64,000 nucleotides of DNA, from NCBI GenBank assembly GCA_024364735.1, contig JAGFNQ010006438.1, forward strand, positions 61,083 to 125,082, given 5' to 3'. The DNA is from Boesenbergia rotunda. Taxonomy: Eukaryota > Streptophyta > Magnoliopsida > Zingiberales > Zingiberaceae. Each line of letters opens with the position of its first letter. Positions within the stretch are counted from its first letter, which is position 1. The notes under the pieces are model-generated. The model did not search any database and had not been told where the DNA came from. It saw only the letters and a program-made list of their open reading frames with translations. This document shows, one piece after another, positions 45,771 to 58,585 of the stretch. The position numbers and the translations under genes are program-made.

Positions 45771-48700
45771 CTACCTCAGTTTATAAAAGCTCCTCAATTC
45801 GTGCCACAAACAAAGCAAAGTATCAGATATGTCTTCATCGCCCAAACTTACATTAGGCTTTGAAATATCCCAGAGTGATTTCAACCATTCCTCATGCTGG
45901 GTGGAGAACTCAGACCTGGCCTCACTTGACTTGAAATTTCGACTGATGAGCTGTTTTATGTTTTGGGCAGCACTTGCGGCAGTTTCAACAACTTGCTTAG
46001 GGAGGCCCGCCATTAAAGCAACTTGCAGGCCATAGCTCTCCGAGCAAGCACCGGAAGCAAGTTTGTAGAGAAAGACCAGATCATTCCTCGGGGAAGAGAC
46101 TCCATCTCCCACGTGGAATGCACAGGCCATGTGCTGTAGGCTTACATGAGGGTGTGATCCAAATTCTTTAGTAAGTGGATGGTAGTGGGTAGCAAACAGC
46201 AATCTGCAGCAAACTTTTTCCAAGAGATGGCGAAACACCTATTGAAGGACCATACATATTAAACCTATCAGGTTGAGGTAGCAAATAAAAACGATAGAAA
46301 TCAACTACACTCAGAATTTAAACAGGGTTTCAAGAAAATTCATTATCCAACGTTCTACATGAAAAAGGTACCTATACCATAATATTAGAATAAAAATGCT
46401 AGAATCACCAACTATTAAGCAGAATGAAAAAAGATTATTCCTCCTCTAATCAATTAGATAAGATATCCCACCTCTATAAACTTAATTGCAGAAAGTTTAG
46501 AGGCAGATATGTGAACTCTAGACTACCTCTTGTACGAATATGGGTACATACATTTTACTAATTGCAAAATAATGGTAAAAGCTGAGATGGATGTACCTGT
46601 GCAAAAACCAGGGAAACATATGGACAATTGAAGAAAAAGATCCAAAGTTCAGACACACTATTTCTAACCTTTTGGTAATTTAAAACAGGCAATCGAATCA
46701 AGGAATTAATATAACTTTTCTATTATTTAATTCAAACAAAATATAAACTCTTAAAAGTGTCATCTACATACACTCTTCCTGTCCAATGAGATTAAATTGG
46801 CATTCCCTAAAAACACCAAAACTTACCGCATAGGCAATTGCATAACCATCAAATGTGCTTGTTCCTCGACCAAGCTCATCAAGCAAAACAAGAGAATCTT
46901 TGGTAGCATTCTGAAGAACTGATGCTGTTTCTGAGCACTCAACATAGAACGTGCCTAACAGAAAACCAATTTAAAAGATTAGTAGATATAGCATGCTCTA
47001 TGTAGCATGAGAAAATTTACAAGGATAGAAATATGTGAGGCACTAACTTTCACCGGACATGATTCGATCAGTTGCACCGAGACGTGTAAAGATGGTATCA
47101 GCGGGAGATAACACACATTCTTCACAAGGTACAAAGCAACCTAGCTGCAAACAAGAAAACATGGAGATGAAGAGATAACATTTTAATGCTTCAAATAACA
47201 TATGCGCAGGTGAATTTCCTCTAGTATAACCTGGGCCAATATAACTGCTAGGCATGTCGCTCGCAACAATGTTGACTTTCCACCCATATTTGGTCCAGTC
47301 AGCAGCAATGCACAAGGATGACAAATTTTTGAGTCATTTCCAAGGTGTATCTCATTAGGAACCAGATCATTCCCATTGCCTGAAACAGCATAAGGATGCC
47401 ACAAACCTTTCATATGTAGCATCGGACCGTCCTTATCTTTGGCTAAATTTGGTGAATATGCATTCACTAAAAGGTTAGGCCTACTCATAGGCATAAATGA
47501 CGAAATCGATGCTCTAGCAAAGGACTGAAGCACATCAATACAATTAAGTGCATTGATGACCTGAGACCATTCGATAGCCTTCCCAGAAAATAGCTCAACT
47601 AGGACAGCTAAAGTTTCAGCATCAGAATCTTTGACAATGTGATCCTAACAATTTAGCACCATGTAAAAAGTCAAATCACAACATTAAACTTAGTGGCAAC
47701 AAGTTAATTGCATTCTTAAACTGAGGTATGCCATATCCAGAGTTGATGACAAACCTGATAATGTGGAAAGTCATCATCCAAAGCTACTTCAAACTGGTTA
47801 AGCAGATCATCAAGGCTGCTGAGGTTTGGAATATTGACAAACAATGATATTGACAGCATTCTGTGATCTTCTTTCCTTAATATATTTAACAATTCTAATC
47901 CAACTCGAAGCCCCTTAACAAGAAATCCAAATGTTTTAATCTGAAATAAAGGGTAAAGTATAAGTGTCCAGAACCTCAATATTGTGTATGCTACCAATAA
48001 TGAAATGTTCATACAATCTCCAGGAAAAAATTTCATCCTATTCATATTTAAATAACAGATTATACCATTGCTTATCAAATTAGTCTATGAATTGTCATGA
48101 ATTTTCTGTAAGCATTGTCAAAGATTTGCCCGTAAATCATTTTTCAACTGGAACGAGCATGATCACAAAAACAAACCCTAGAAACAAGTGTCGTTGGATC
48201 AAGGTTGACAACAACCGTATTCATATCACCATGAAGTAAATTCTTTAAAGTCATGATAAATGGTAATGTATGATGCAATCAGAGTGACCCAGTTTGGCAT
48301 CTTGATAAAGCTAAGGGGGAACAGATCAAATTCCATGACAAATTTTTTCCTACTGCTAGAGGAATCTATTAAAAGGAGAAACATACAAAATGTTAATCAA
48401 TAAGACTCTCCTCTTGTTAACATGCAAAATGGTAACCCACGATCACTCAAATATGAGTAACCTAAGGGTTCTCATAGCTGTCTATTCTACAAAAAAAAAA
48501 AAAAAGAGAGTTCTTCTCAAATGATGCTCAAGTCATAAGAATATATTAGCATATCTTTATGTTCATCTTCTAGCACTAAATGGCATCTAAACTATAATTT
48601 AATAAAATAATTTTTAATCATGACAAGATGGGAACTGTAAGGACTAAGATGCATTATGTACCCGCTGTTTCAGTATCCTATCTCCAACAAATGGCAAAAG

Positions 48701-51700
48701 TAGCATGGATGATGAACCAACAGTAGACCTGACTCGTCCAAGTAATCTCTCAAGATCTGGAATTCTAGTCAGATAACTAGCTGTCAAGGACATTATCTCT
48801 GAATTCTTTATGAATCCCTCTACTACATCAAGCCGTTGATTGATACCAGTAATATCTCTCAAAGGATGACAGATCCACCTTCTCAAAAGCCGTTTACCAG
48901 ATGCAGTTAAGCAATGGTCAAGATGCTTATATAATGTGCCTAGAATTACCACATTCAAACACAATTAGGTAATAGGAAGGCATACATGCATGTAATGATA
49001 ATATGAATTTCTCAAGCAAAAAATCAAGAGCTAAGCCAAAAATCATGACCATTTACCTGACAAGCCACCATCAACATTATTGCTGAAAATCTCAAGATTA
49101 AGTAGAGTCTGGCCATCCATCCTCAAACAATTTTTATACACTTGGTAAGAAAAGAGTTCTCCATTACGTAAAGTATCATCTAGCTGATTCCAAAAATATT
49201 AATAATCAGAACAAAATAATAACCACAAGAACGAAAGTCAGGGAAATATTAAACAGGAAAACAAACCTACTATGGTTGAAAATTATAGAACCACAGTGGG
49301 CTTCATAGTTTCCAATTAGTTTGAAAATCATAATAACTAATTATCCTCTAACACAATCAGGTCAAATCAAATTCTTAGATTGTCACAGATAAGGATAGTG
49401 TCAAAATAAACAATCTAAGAAACTTTTCTACTCTCACCATTAGTCTTGATACGTGAGTAATAAGCCCACCGAGAGCACATAAAGCAAGGTCACAGTTCAC
49501 AAAACCATCAATTGCTGAAAACCATTGCTTAGAAGATCCTTTGAAATATCCTTTAGAACTGACCAACTTCATAACTTCACTTGAATGTAGAAAATCTACA
49601 CCAGGAGTGGTGGCAGTCAATTGTATTTTCATTGAACCTGCACTTCAAAGAGGCAATGTTGATTATATTATTGTCATTTTGTGACAATGTTTTATTAGCA
49701 CCAAAAGTGCAAACAATTTTGAACATTTTCTCAAAGGATCCATCCAGTTTCAATTGTCTTCCATCTTGCTCCAGCGATATAAATACAAAATCCAACCACA
49801 AACCTCAATTCATATTTCATGCAATATTTTATTTGCTCATCGCTATAAACTAAAAAATATATATAATATTGCTAACAGTACTAGCCACATGATCCAGCCA
49901 ATGCAGTGCATTCATTCACTAAGAACAATGGAGCCATAAAGTTAAGCTAGAGAATAGAAACATGCACATAAGTGACCAAAACATTGTTAAATCAAAAGAC
50001 AAACATTAGAAGTTGATATAGATTCTAAGAAAATTCTAGAATACGACTTGATAGAAAAATTTTAACATTCGTAAGAATTGTAAATGTTTCTGATGTTAAG
50101 CCATGTTATCCAACTATAACCAAAAACTAGGATTATATCACAGTGGATTTAATTGGTTTAACAGCTAGCATCAAATGGAAGTGGATAAACGAGCTAATAT
50201 AATTAACCCAAAATTCAAAGCATTCTTCTAACAAATAGAATCCTGTATATCAAAATTAATTAATCTAGTCTATATCACATTCCACAATAGAAGTTCACCC
50301 ATTTTCTACTTTCAATAAGTTAGTTTCCTTCAAGAAAATTTCCACATAATGTATTTACATGCTTACCTGCTGAAGCATATTTTTTAAGTGCAACACGAGT
50401 TGCTTCTGAGAGTCCTGAAATAATCGCAATAAGAATTTCAAAGTCATTCAAAAATGATAAAAGATATATAAATGAATTCCTATGTATATTCATACCAGAT
50501 CTTTCATGGATAATTTCTTTTGGTGAAACCTGCAAAAGCTTAATTGGTTAAAAGTGAACACAAAATGGGAAACCTAAGATAACTAGGTGAAGAGACAAGC
50601 TTACTTGCACTAGCAATGCCCCAAGTGCAGCACAAGAGTTATCATCAGAAATGGAACCCACCCAACATTTTAATGAAGCATTATCAAGGAAAGCAAATCC
50701 ATAAAAAATAGAACCATCCTTAGAACCACAATCTCCCTAAATCACGAATACAAAATTAAATTAAACATGGTATCTCAGTACATATCTCAGATTCTTATTA
50801 TAATATGAATTTCACATAAAACTTGGTGGTGAATTGTATGCTTTAGAAGAATGGAATTGGTACGAATCTTTGATTTCCATAACAAATCACCAGACAACAA
50901 TCTCCCTAAATTATGAATACAAAATTAAATTAATCATGGTATCTTAGCAACACTTCATGAAGTGGAAGGAATGAGTTCATACAGTAATACATTCTGCTAG
51001 GCAAAGCATTGTTAATATGCTCAGTAGATATCTCATATTCTTAGTATAATATGTTCACTATTTCACATAATCATGGTGAATTGTATGCTTTATAAGAATG
51101 TAAGCATATGAATCTTTGGATTTCTACAACAAATCACCTGAGAACAGTAACAATAAATTGGTATAAGTAGTCAGCTATGAATTCTCAAGCCATGTTGCCG
51201 AAGCAACTAAGCTAGTCCACTGACCATGACTAGTTTACTACGTGTTGCATGCCATAGACAACCTCATAACATCATCCATCATTTCCATATTTGTATGTAT
51301 TTTATTTGTATGTATTTTATAGTTGCCACAACATGAATACATTTCAAGGTTATCCATTTCATAACTTAGTAAGGATATCACCTTGTAAGATTCTGGTGTT
51401 CAGACCGACACACTATCCAAGTTGTTGTCAATATTAAGTTTTACAACCTCTTGCCTCTTCTTTTTGCAGTGAAATCCATGATCAAATAAAACAACAATAT
51501 TGCTTCTATTGGAGGAACTTGATGGTAACTTTTCATTTCTGATAAGGTTTAAATGTTATATATTTGAAATAAATCAAGAATCATATGGAAGATCTTTGCC
51601 TTAAACATAAGCCACGTATTAATTGGAGGGGAGGAAATGAAAAAAAAAAAAGGCAGCCTGGTGTGCATGAAGCTCCCGCCATGAGGGGAGGAAATGGAGT

Positions 51701-54700
51701 TTCAGTAAATATTTTCACTTAACAGCCTGATGAAATAAGATTCAGAAAGGGCCAAGCTCAAGATGCATGCAAACCTCTTTCAGAGCAAGAAGGTGAACTG
51801 CTTCTGGTTCCATATTGCCATCACTTGGTGTGCAAGGAGTTGATACACTTACAAGTTTTCTTTGGATGACCTGGATAAAAGACATTTAAGAAGCACAAGA
51901 AGCTGAATCAGTTGTGTGCAAATTTACACGACAAACATATAAGCATACAAAACCACAATTATGTAAGTTAATATTAAAAAAATAGACAAATTAAATCGGT
52001 ATATATGATTAATGCTGATCAGTGAAAATTAGTTAGACAATAAAGTTGGCTGTGGATACACCTGCAGTTCAACTTGAAGTCAAAAACAAAGAAAAAACTT
52101 AAAGACCAAAGTTGCATTACAAGTATCACTGAGTTTCGATACAACACAACAAAAAGTAGGGACCAGAATGGCCTGTGATTCTCTACAAGACACCACGTCT
52201 AAGAAAAATTGGTATAGCACAAGGTAACACGGCACAATTTTACAATCACCGAGGAAACCTTGGTCTAGAACATCCACTGAACAAGGAATTGTTTTGATAT
52301 GATCCGAGCATTTCAAGTATCTACCTATTGGAATCAATGTGCTTGCTCTTAGCATGCTAGATCAATTACATATTACATAGAGAACTTTCTTCTATATGTG
52401 AACCTCAAGTGCATATTGATTAATAGCACAAATGGATTTTATAATGTTGATTTATAGAAGGTATTACAAATTGTTGTAGCTACTTTGTAGTTATGCTGTA
52501 ATTATTCACAAGATACTCTGCATGTATGAGAGTTTATCTCTCGACCTAAAGAGCTTAGATTAGATGAAAATATAGCTCCTACAATGGATGTCCTAGACCA
52601 ATCTCTCCTCTGTGATTTGTGATGGTTGAACCTAACAATGATGGTGAGAAGCCTTGTGCTGAGTATCACACACTTACATGAAGGATCATTAGCCTTTGTA
52701 TGATGTGGCATGTGGATATTTAAAAAACTGCATACAATTTTGACTTCTTGTCATAATCAAATGGTTCACAATTTGTATTTCACGATATGATAAATTTCAC
52801 ATATAAACCATTACTATTCTTACATATGAATCATAAGCAGAAAAAAAAACATGATTGATACATTAAGAAACCTATTTTATTCGATTCTAAAAAAAGAAAG
52901 GAATTCTATTAAATGTTAAATTAACCGACTAAAGAGAAACAAATGCTTACGCTTATAATAATAGTTGCTGGTTGCTCCAGTTTAGAAAGTAACAGAATAG
53001 AAAAAGAGAATTAAAGAGAGAAAAAGGGAGGAAAAGGAAGAGAAGAAAAAGAAAAATAAAAGGTTTTTGAATTTTAAAGAAGGAATTACTGGTTTGGAAC
53101 AATAGAAGTTATCATTTGAATTTACAAGAGAAGGGGTAGGAATCTGTCTTGCTTGTCATTAAGTAAACCTCCTCCCTAACCTTGGAGTCATGAGCATACC
53201 AAGGTTGATTCTAAGGTTTTTCCTATATCATTATTTTTTTAATTAGCTTCTGGATTTATTTTGTAGGGCAAATTGAATAAGTTTGCAATCTTCAAGAGGA
53301 ACCTTAAAAGACTTCTATCAGTAAACATCTCCTGTAAGGCAAGAGTTATTCTAGCATGTCATCATGTTTTAAGTGATGTCTGAGTGTATGCATATTTAAC
53401 TGTGTATATATATATTATTGTTTGTGATTTAGTTTATGAAGTCAATAACATAACTTTTGAACATGTCATTTACTGTTGGTATAACTATGATATTAACAAT
53501 AAGTTCAGGAATACATGACTTAACCAATAGTAAAATGAAGGCTGTGGGATGGACCCACCATTGGGGATTATGCATTGGGCATGTTGACATGGTTTTGTTA
53601 TATAGAACTAATTCTATTCGAGCTATATGGTCTCTATGGACTGAGTCACAAGGGTTAAGTGTCACAATTTTGGACTAGTGTTACTAAAGTAATTGTGGTC
53701 GTAATCTATGCATAAGATAGTATGCAAATTGTTTGTGTTATTTCAATTATTAATCATTTCTTTTTAAATAAAACTATCCGTACTTTAAGTGACACTAGGC
53801 TAGAGGGGTTTTGAGAAAAGTGTTCCTTAGATTTGTCAGGATTTTGCAAGAAAATATCTAGTAAATGATTTACAGAAAAATCATATATGCCATGTGGCCT
53901 TGCATATGGCTAATTTATTGAGCAAGTGTGTGGCATTCTGGAAGATACTATAGTTGGGGTGTGAGAAGTACATAATGTTTGTAATATTTAATTTGTATAA
54001 TATAATGTTTTACCTTGGGGATCATTTTGAAAGGCCTAACAATTTAGTGTGCTTCTGAAAATGTAAAAGTTTAAGGAACACACGCACCACCACCACACAC
54101 ACATTTCCTTATCCCCCAACACATGTCTTCCCCTCTACTTTCCCACAACTTGTTCTCCCTATCACAGGCCATCCGCCCACCCCCCCCCCCCCCCCCCCCA
54201 GTGAAAACCCACAAAGTCTCCTTCCTCTGCCATTCCCAACAACACAAAGAATCAAAAATATAAACATCCTTTAATAAAAATTTACTAACAACTTCCTTAA
54301 TAAAGGCATTCCTTGGTTCATGTTTAGTTCGTTTATGTGTGCCAAGCAACTAATGGTTTGGCTTTTTGTTTTTCTTTTACAAAAATAAGATTAATACAAC
54401 AACAACAACAACAACAAAGCCTTATCCCACTAGGTGGGGTCGGCTATATGGATCCTTTTACGCCATTGAGTTCTATCCCCTACTATATCATCATCTAGAT
54501 TTAAATAAAATTTATCTTGTTTTATTGTTGCCAACCAAGTCTTTTTTTGGTCTTCCTCTCCCTCTTTTAATGTGCGTATTTATCATAGTTTCACATCGTC
54601 TAACAGGGGCATTTATTGGTCTTCTAAGTACATGTCCGTACCATCTCAAACGTGTCTCCCGAAGTTTTTCTTCAATAGATGCAACTCCGACTTTCTCTCT

Positions 54701-57700
54701 AATACTCTCATTCCTTATTCTATCCATCCTCGTATGTCCACACATCCACCTTAACATCCTCATCTCTGCAACTTTCATCTTTTGCTCATGTGCCCGAGTC
54801 ATAGCCCAACATTCAGCACCATATAACATAGCAGGTCTAACTGCCGTTTTGTAGAACTTCCCTTTAAGTTTTAGAGGTACTTTACGATCACATAAGACAC
54901 CCGATGCTAATCTCCATTTCAACCATCCTGCTTGTATTCTATGTAAGACATCTCTCTCAATTCCTCCATCACTTTGCAAGAACGATCCTAAATACTTAAA
55001 GTTCTCGATTTTAGACAACTCATCATCTCCTATCTTAACAATTGTTTCACTACGTCTAGCATTGCTAAACTTAAATTCCATATATTCAGTCTTTACTCTA
55101 CTAAGCCTAAAACCTTTCATTTCTAGAGTTTCCCGCCAAGATTCTAGTTTAGCATTTACTCCTTCACGTGTCTCATCTATCAAAACAATATCATCTGCAA
55201 ACAACATGCACCATGGCACTGTATCTTGAATGTGCCTAGTGAGTTCATCCATGATTAGTGTAAAAAGATAGGGACTTAAAGCTGATCCTTGATGTAACCC
55301 TATCCTTATTGGAAATGCTTCAGTCAATCCACCTGAAGTCTTCACTCTAGTCGTTACATTTTCATACATATCTTTAATTAGGTCAATATATGTTACGCTA
55401 ACGCCTCTCTTTTCTAGAATTCTCCATATAATTTCTCTTGGTACCCTATCATAAGCTTTTTCTAAATCAATAAATACCATGTGTAGATCTTTCTTTTGCT
55501 CCCGATATTTTTCAATTAATTGCCTAAGAAGATGTATAGCTTCTATTGTCGACCTTCCAGGCATGAACCCAAATTGATTTTCGGTTACCGTGGTCTCCTT
55601 CCTCAATCTTTTTTCTATTACTCTTTCCCAAAGTTTCATGGTATGACTCATTAATTTAATACCCCTATAGTTTGCACAATTTTGTATGTCTCCTTTGTTC
55701 TTATATAAGGGAACCAGACTACTTGCCCTCCATTGATTAGGCATTTTTTTTGTTTTCAATATTAAATTAAATAATTTTGTAAGCCATTCAATACCTTTTT
55801 TCCCTAAACATTTCCATACCTCGATTGGGATATCATCCGGTCCCACGGCCTTTCCATTTTGCATCCCTTTCAAAGCTTGTTCTACTTCTGAAGTTTGAAT
55901 TCTCCGATGAAAATTAAAATTTCTATACTCATTTGAAATACTTAAATTGCCTAAGTCAAGTTGGTCCCCTAAACTTTCATTAAAAAGTTGATGAAAGTAA
56001 ATCTTCCACCGCTCTTTTATTTCGCTATCATTTACTAGTACTCTATCGCATTCATCTTTAATACATCTTATTTGACTAAGGTCTCTTGTTTTCCTTTCTC
56101 TTGCTTTAGCTATTTTATAAATGTCTCTTTCCCCTTCTTTTGTATCTAAATTTTGATATAATCGTTCAAAAGTTTTATTTTTTACTTCATTCACTGCTTT
56201 CTTAGCCTCTTTCTTGGCTATTGTATATTTTTTTAAGTTTTCCTCGTTCTTACAAATATATAATTCCTTATAAGCTATTCGTTTTTCTTTCACTTTCTCT
56301 TGTACTTTCTCATTCCACCACCAAGATTCCTTCCTTGGTGGTGCATGCCCCTTTGACTCACCGAGTACATCCTTAGCTACTATTTTCAACTTTGATACCA
56401 TCTTATCCCATGTCGTATTAGAGTCGCTATATATTTCATCTAATGCTTGTATTCCTACCTTCTCCTTCAATATGTTTTGCTTCCCATCCTTTAACTTCCA
56501 CCACTTAATTCTAGGAGTCGTGTATATTTTTCCTCTATTAATATTATAACTAAGGCGTATATCTAACACTACTAATCTATGTTGGGTAGTTAAGCTTTCT
56601 CCAGGGATAACCTTACAATCTTTACAAATCTTCCTATCTCTCTTCCTAACCATAAAATAATCAATTTGTGATTTATTATTCCCACTTTTGAATGTGATCA
56701 AGTGTTCTTCTTTTTTCTTAAAAATGTATTAGCTAGTATAAGGTCATATGCTATCGCAAAATCCAATATAGTTTTTCCTTCTTCATTTCTTGTTCCAAAC
56801 CCATAACCCCCATGTACCCTCTCATATTCTTCATTTTTCGCTCCGACATGTCCATTTAGATCGCCTCCTATTAAAATCATTTCATTTGGCGGAATGTTTT
56901 GTAATACCTCATCTAAATCGCTCCAAAATCTTGATTTAGTTTCTTCATCTAATCCTACTTGAGGTGCATATATGCTAATTACGTTCACAACTTCTTTCGC
57001 CACTACTATCTTGAGAGCTATAATTCTATCCCCCTTTCTAACTACACCAACAACTTCATCTTTTAAAGAACTATCTACAAAAATACCCACTCCATTTCTT
57101 GTTTTACTCTTTCCTGTATACCATAACTTAAAACCCGAGTTCTCTATCATTTTTGCCTTCTCACCTACCCATTTTGTCTCTTGCACACACAAAATACTAA
57201 TTTTTCTCCTAATCATTGTATCTACTACCTCCATTGTTTTACCAGTGAGAGTTCCTATATTCCATGTTCCAAATCTGAGACTATTACTTTTCTTATAATG
57301 TTTATTCTTAGTCCACCTATGGTGTGAGAACTCTTGCCTATTTAACACTACACCCAAGTTCTCATGGAGATGTAGCGGTCCTTGCCGAGACGTTACAGTC
57401 GGACCCTGCAACGCGAACCCTTGCATATTTAGCACTACACCCGGGTTCTGGAGATGTAGCGGTCCTTGCCGAGACGTTACAGTCGGACCCTGCAACGCGT
57501 TCCTTCCGGGGAACATCCTAGCATTAGCATAATACTTTAATGGATCCATTCATTGAGTATTTGCCATAGTTTTTTACGCTGGCTGGCAACCTAACGCAAC
57601 CCTCCTCCTTTATCCGGGCTTGGGACCGGCCATGACTAGGTCGTCACAGGCGGAGTTACAAAAATAAGATTAATATTGGGCATATATTAACTAAATCGTG

Positions 57701-58585
57701 ATTGTTGTAAATCAAACAGCTCCTTGACTAAAAAGAGTACCATATCAAAATTGAACCTTCTTGTCCGATGGAATGAATGAACAAGAGGAAGATGATAAGT
57801 TATCAAAAGTCAAGTTCTTAAGTGGAGGAGAATAGTGAATAATAAAGACACGGTTAAAATAAAATTGATCATGAGTCCATGAAATCATTTTATTTCATTT
57901 CCAATGGGTTAAAATGTTTTATTACTTTCTACTTACCAATCCATTTTACAAAAATCTTCATGAGGTTCACTTATGGGCACTGTATTGTTTCAATCATTCA
58001 ATGCAACTTCTATTTTTTTAAGTTCTCTTCTCTGTCGTCAGATAGCCAAGCACAAAACACTGTCAGATAGTATAGTTAACTGACGCACATATTTCTTCTC
58101 ACAATGCATCAATCCTTGTGAGACATTGATCGAGGCACAAGGATCATGAACATTTTAGGTAACCTAATCCGCATGGTAATTGTGTAAGTCACCCAGCTTA
58201 GACAGTCGTGCCCTTCAGAAGTTATGCTTTTGTGTTTCTCATTCTAGACCCTTGGATAACATAGCATGATCCATCTTTTTGTCAAGGGTTTTTATTGCAA
58301 CATATAACGCATCATTTTTTACATAATTTCATCATAATATGGCTCTTATACTCCCCATTGATGTATGTTTTCTGTAATGAAATGATTCTAATCAACATAA
58401 GATAAGAAAGCAATTACCATCACTATCTAGAATAAAGATGCAAGTCAAATAAAAATAAATAAATAAATAAAAGATGCAAGATGAATAATAAAGTCAATAA
58501 ATTGCAAGAATTACTTACAGAAGATGCTCCTCTAGCTTTTGCTTGTTCTGAGGTCTCAAGTTGTTCCATCCGTCCAACTTTGTAT
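45771..58585 (-). CDS. MSH7: DNA mismatch repair protein MSH7, C-terminal 757 residues (5' incomplete)
   Basis: Thirteen exons on the minus strand: 58585-58519, 51870-51775, 50736-50605, 50529-50496, 50414-50367, 49637-49438, 49183-49057, 48939-48662, 47940-47755, 47644-47231, 47144-47048, 46954-46827 and 46238-45771. All visible borders are GT…AG and phases agree, giving 757 codons plus stop. MSH7 is the plant-specific MSH6 paralogue that pairs with MSH2 (MutS-gamma) in nuclear mismatch recognition. Seen: connector start YKVGRMEQLETSEQAKARG; lever/clamp with CLTASGKRLLRRWICHPL; Walker A TGPNMGGKST in the 47644-47231 exon; Walker B LVLLDELGRGTSTFDG; ATHYHPL; and the C-terminal SYGLQVALMAGLP helix. 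The mismatch-binding N-terminus (about 350 residues in relatives) must lie beyond 64000 or be lost. The intron 51871-58518 holds a LINE. Confidence 0.92.
54181..54199. repeat. Poly-C tract
   Basis: About nineteen consecutive C residues in the large MSH7 intron, next to a CACCACC/CACACA-rich stretch (54080-54110). It is G-rich on the transcribed RNA and could be length-variable. Confidence 0.9.
54512..56701 (-). CDS. LINE reverse transcriptase frame
   Basis: This 729-residue open frame on the minus strand begins within the endonuclease tail (MITFKSGNNKSQIDYFMVRK, where S-x-IDY is the last endonuclease motif). It then holds the RT domain: GKAVGPDDIPIEVWK, NQFGFMPGRSTIEAIHLL, FIDLEKAYDRVPR, GLHQGSALSPYLF and the catalytic FADD in MLFADDIVLID at about residues 500-510. 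After RT come the conserved W-rich tail (YGAECWAMTR, RMLRWMCGHTRMDRIRN) and GRGRPKK near the C-terminus. No internal stops. It overlaps the upstream endonuclease frame by 4 bases but in a different frame, so a one-base shift near 56700 splits what is normally a single ORF. It copies the element's RNA at the target site. Confidence 0.9.
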   Translation of the reverse strand: MITFKSGNNKSQIDYFMVRKRDRKICKDCKVIPGESLTTQHRLVVLDIRLSYNINRGKIYTTPRIKWWKLKDGKQNILKEKVGIQALDEIYSDSNTTWDKMVSKLKIVAKDVLGESKGHAPPRKESWWWNEKVQEKVKEKRIAYKELYICKNEENLKKYTIAKKEAKKAVNEVKNKTFERLYQNLDTKEGERDIYKIAKARERKTRDLSQIRCIKDECDRVLVNDSEIKERWKIYFHQLFNESLGDQLDLGNLSISNEYRNFNFHRRIQTSEVEQALKGMQNGKAVGPDDIPIEVWKCLGKKGIEWLTKLFNLILKTKKMPNQWRASSLVPLYKNKGDIQNCANYRGIKLMSHTMKLWERVIEKRLRKETTVTENQFGFMPGRSTIEAIHLLRQLIEKYREQKKDLHMVFIDLEKAYDRVPREIIWRILEKRGVSVTYIDLIKDMYENVTTRVKTSGGLTEAFPIRIGLHQGSALSPYLFTLIMDELTRHIQDTVPWCMLFADDIVLIDETREGVNAKLESWRETLEMKGFRLSRVKTEYMEFKFSNARRSETIVKIGDDELSKIENFKYLGSFLQSDGGIERDVLHRIQAGWLKWRLASGVLCDRKVPLKLKGKFYKTAVRPAMLYGAECWAMTRAHEQKMKVAEMRMLRWMCGHTRMDRIRNESIREKVGVASIEEKLRETRLRWYGHVLRRPINAPVRRCETMINTHIKRGRGRPKKDLVGNNKTR
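56698..57549 (-). pseudogene. LINE apurinic-type endonuclease frame
   Basis: This 283-residue frame, minus strand. Endonuclease motifs: RFGTWNIGTLTGK, CVQETKW, NGVGIFVDSSL, NVISIYAPQVG, MILIGGDLNGHVG, containing the expected N, E, Y and D/N active-site residues. The first ~80 residues are translated from a tandem duplication (57371-57500) and may not be original coding sequence. The frame ends at FLRKKKNT in an A/G-rich run; coding clearly continues in the RT frame, so a single-base indel there is the only obvious lesion. Confidence 0.85.
57345..57505 (-). repeat. 84-bp tandem duplication in the LINE 5' region
   Basis: The stretch starting TGTAGCGGTCCTTGCCGAGA at 57371 is repeated at 57455, with the flanking 'agcactacacccgggttct' also duplicated. 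The two units are nearly identical where they align. Confidence 0.85.

Larger units (their letters stand above)
54397..57655 (-). mobile_element. RTE-type LINE, near full length, in an MSH7 intron
   Basis: The 3.26-kb element is flanked by a perfect 20-bp target duplication, TTACAAAAATAAGATTAATA (54377-54396 and 57656-57675), the hallmark of LINE insertion. On the minus strand it begins with a GC-rich leader (GACCTAGTCATGGCCGGTCC), encodes endonuclease and reverse transcriptase, and ends with GTGGGATAAGGCTTTG plus a (TTG)n tail. That 3' end is the one known to be shared between plant RTE LINEs and Au SINEs. It lies in the same transcriptional sense as MSH7. Confidence 0.93.

Noticed and set aside
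54366..54854. Plus-strand frame of 162 residues over the LINE 3' end
   Set aside because: It is antisense to the clear reverse transcriptase frame and starts in the flanking target duplication.
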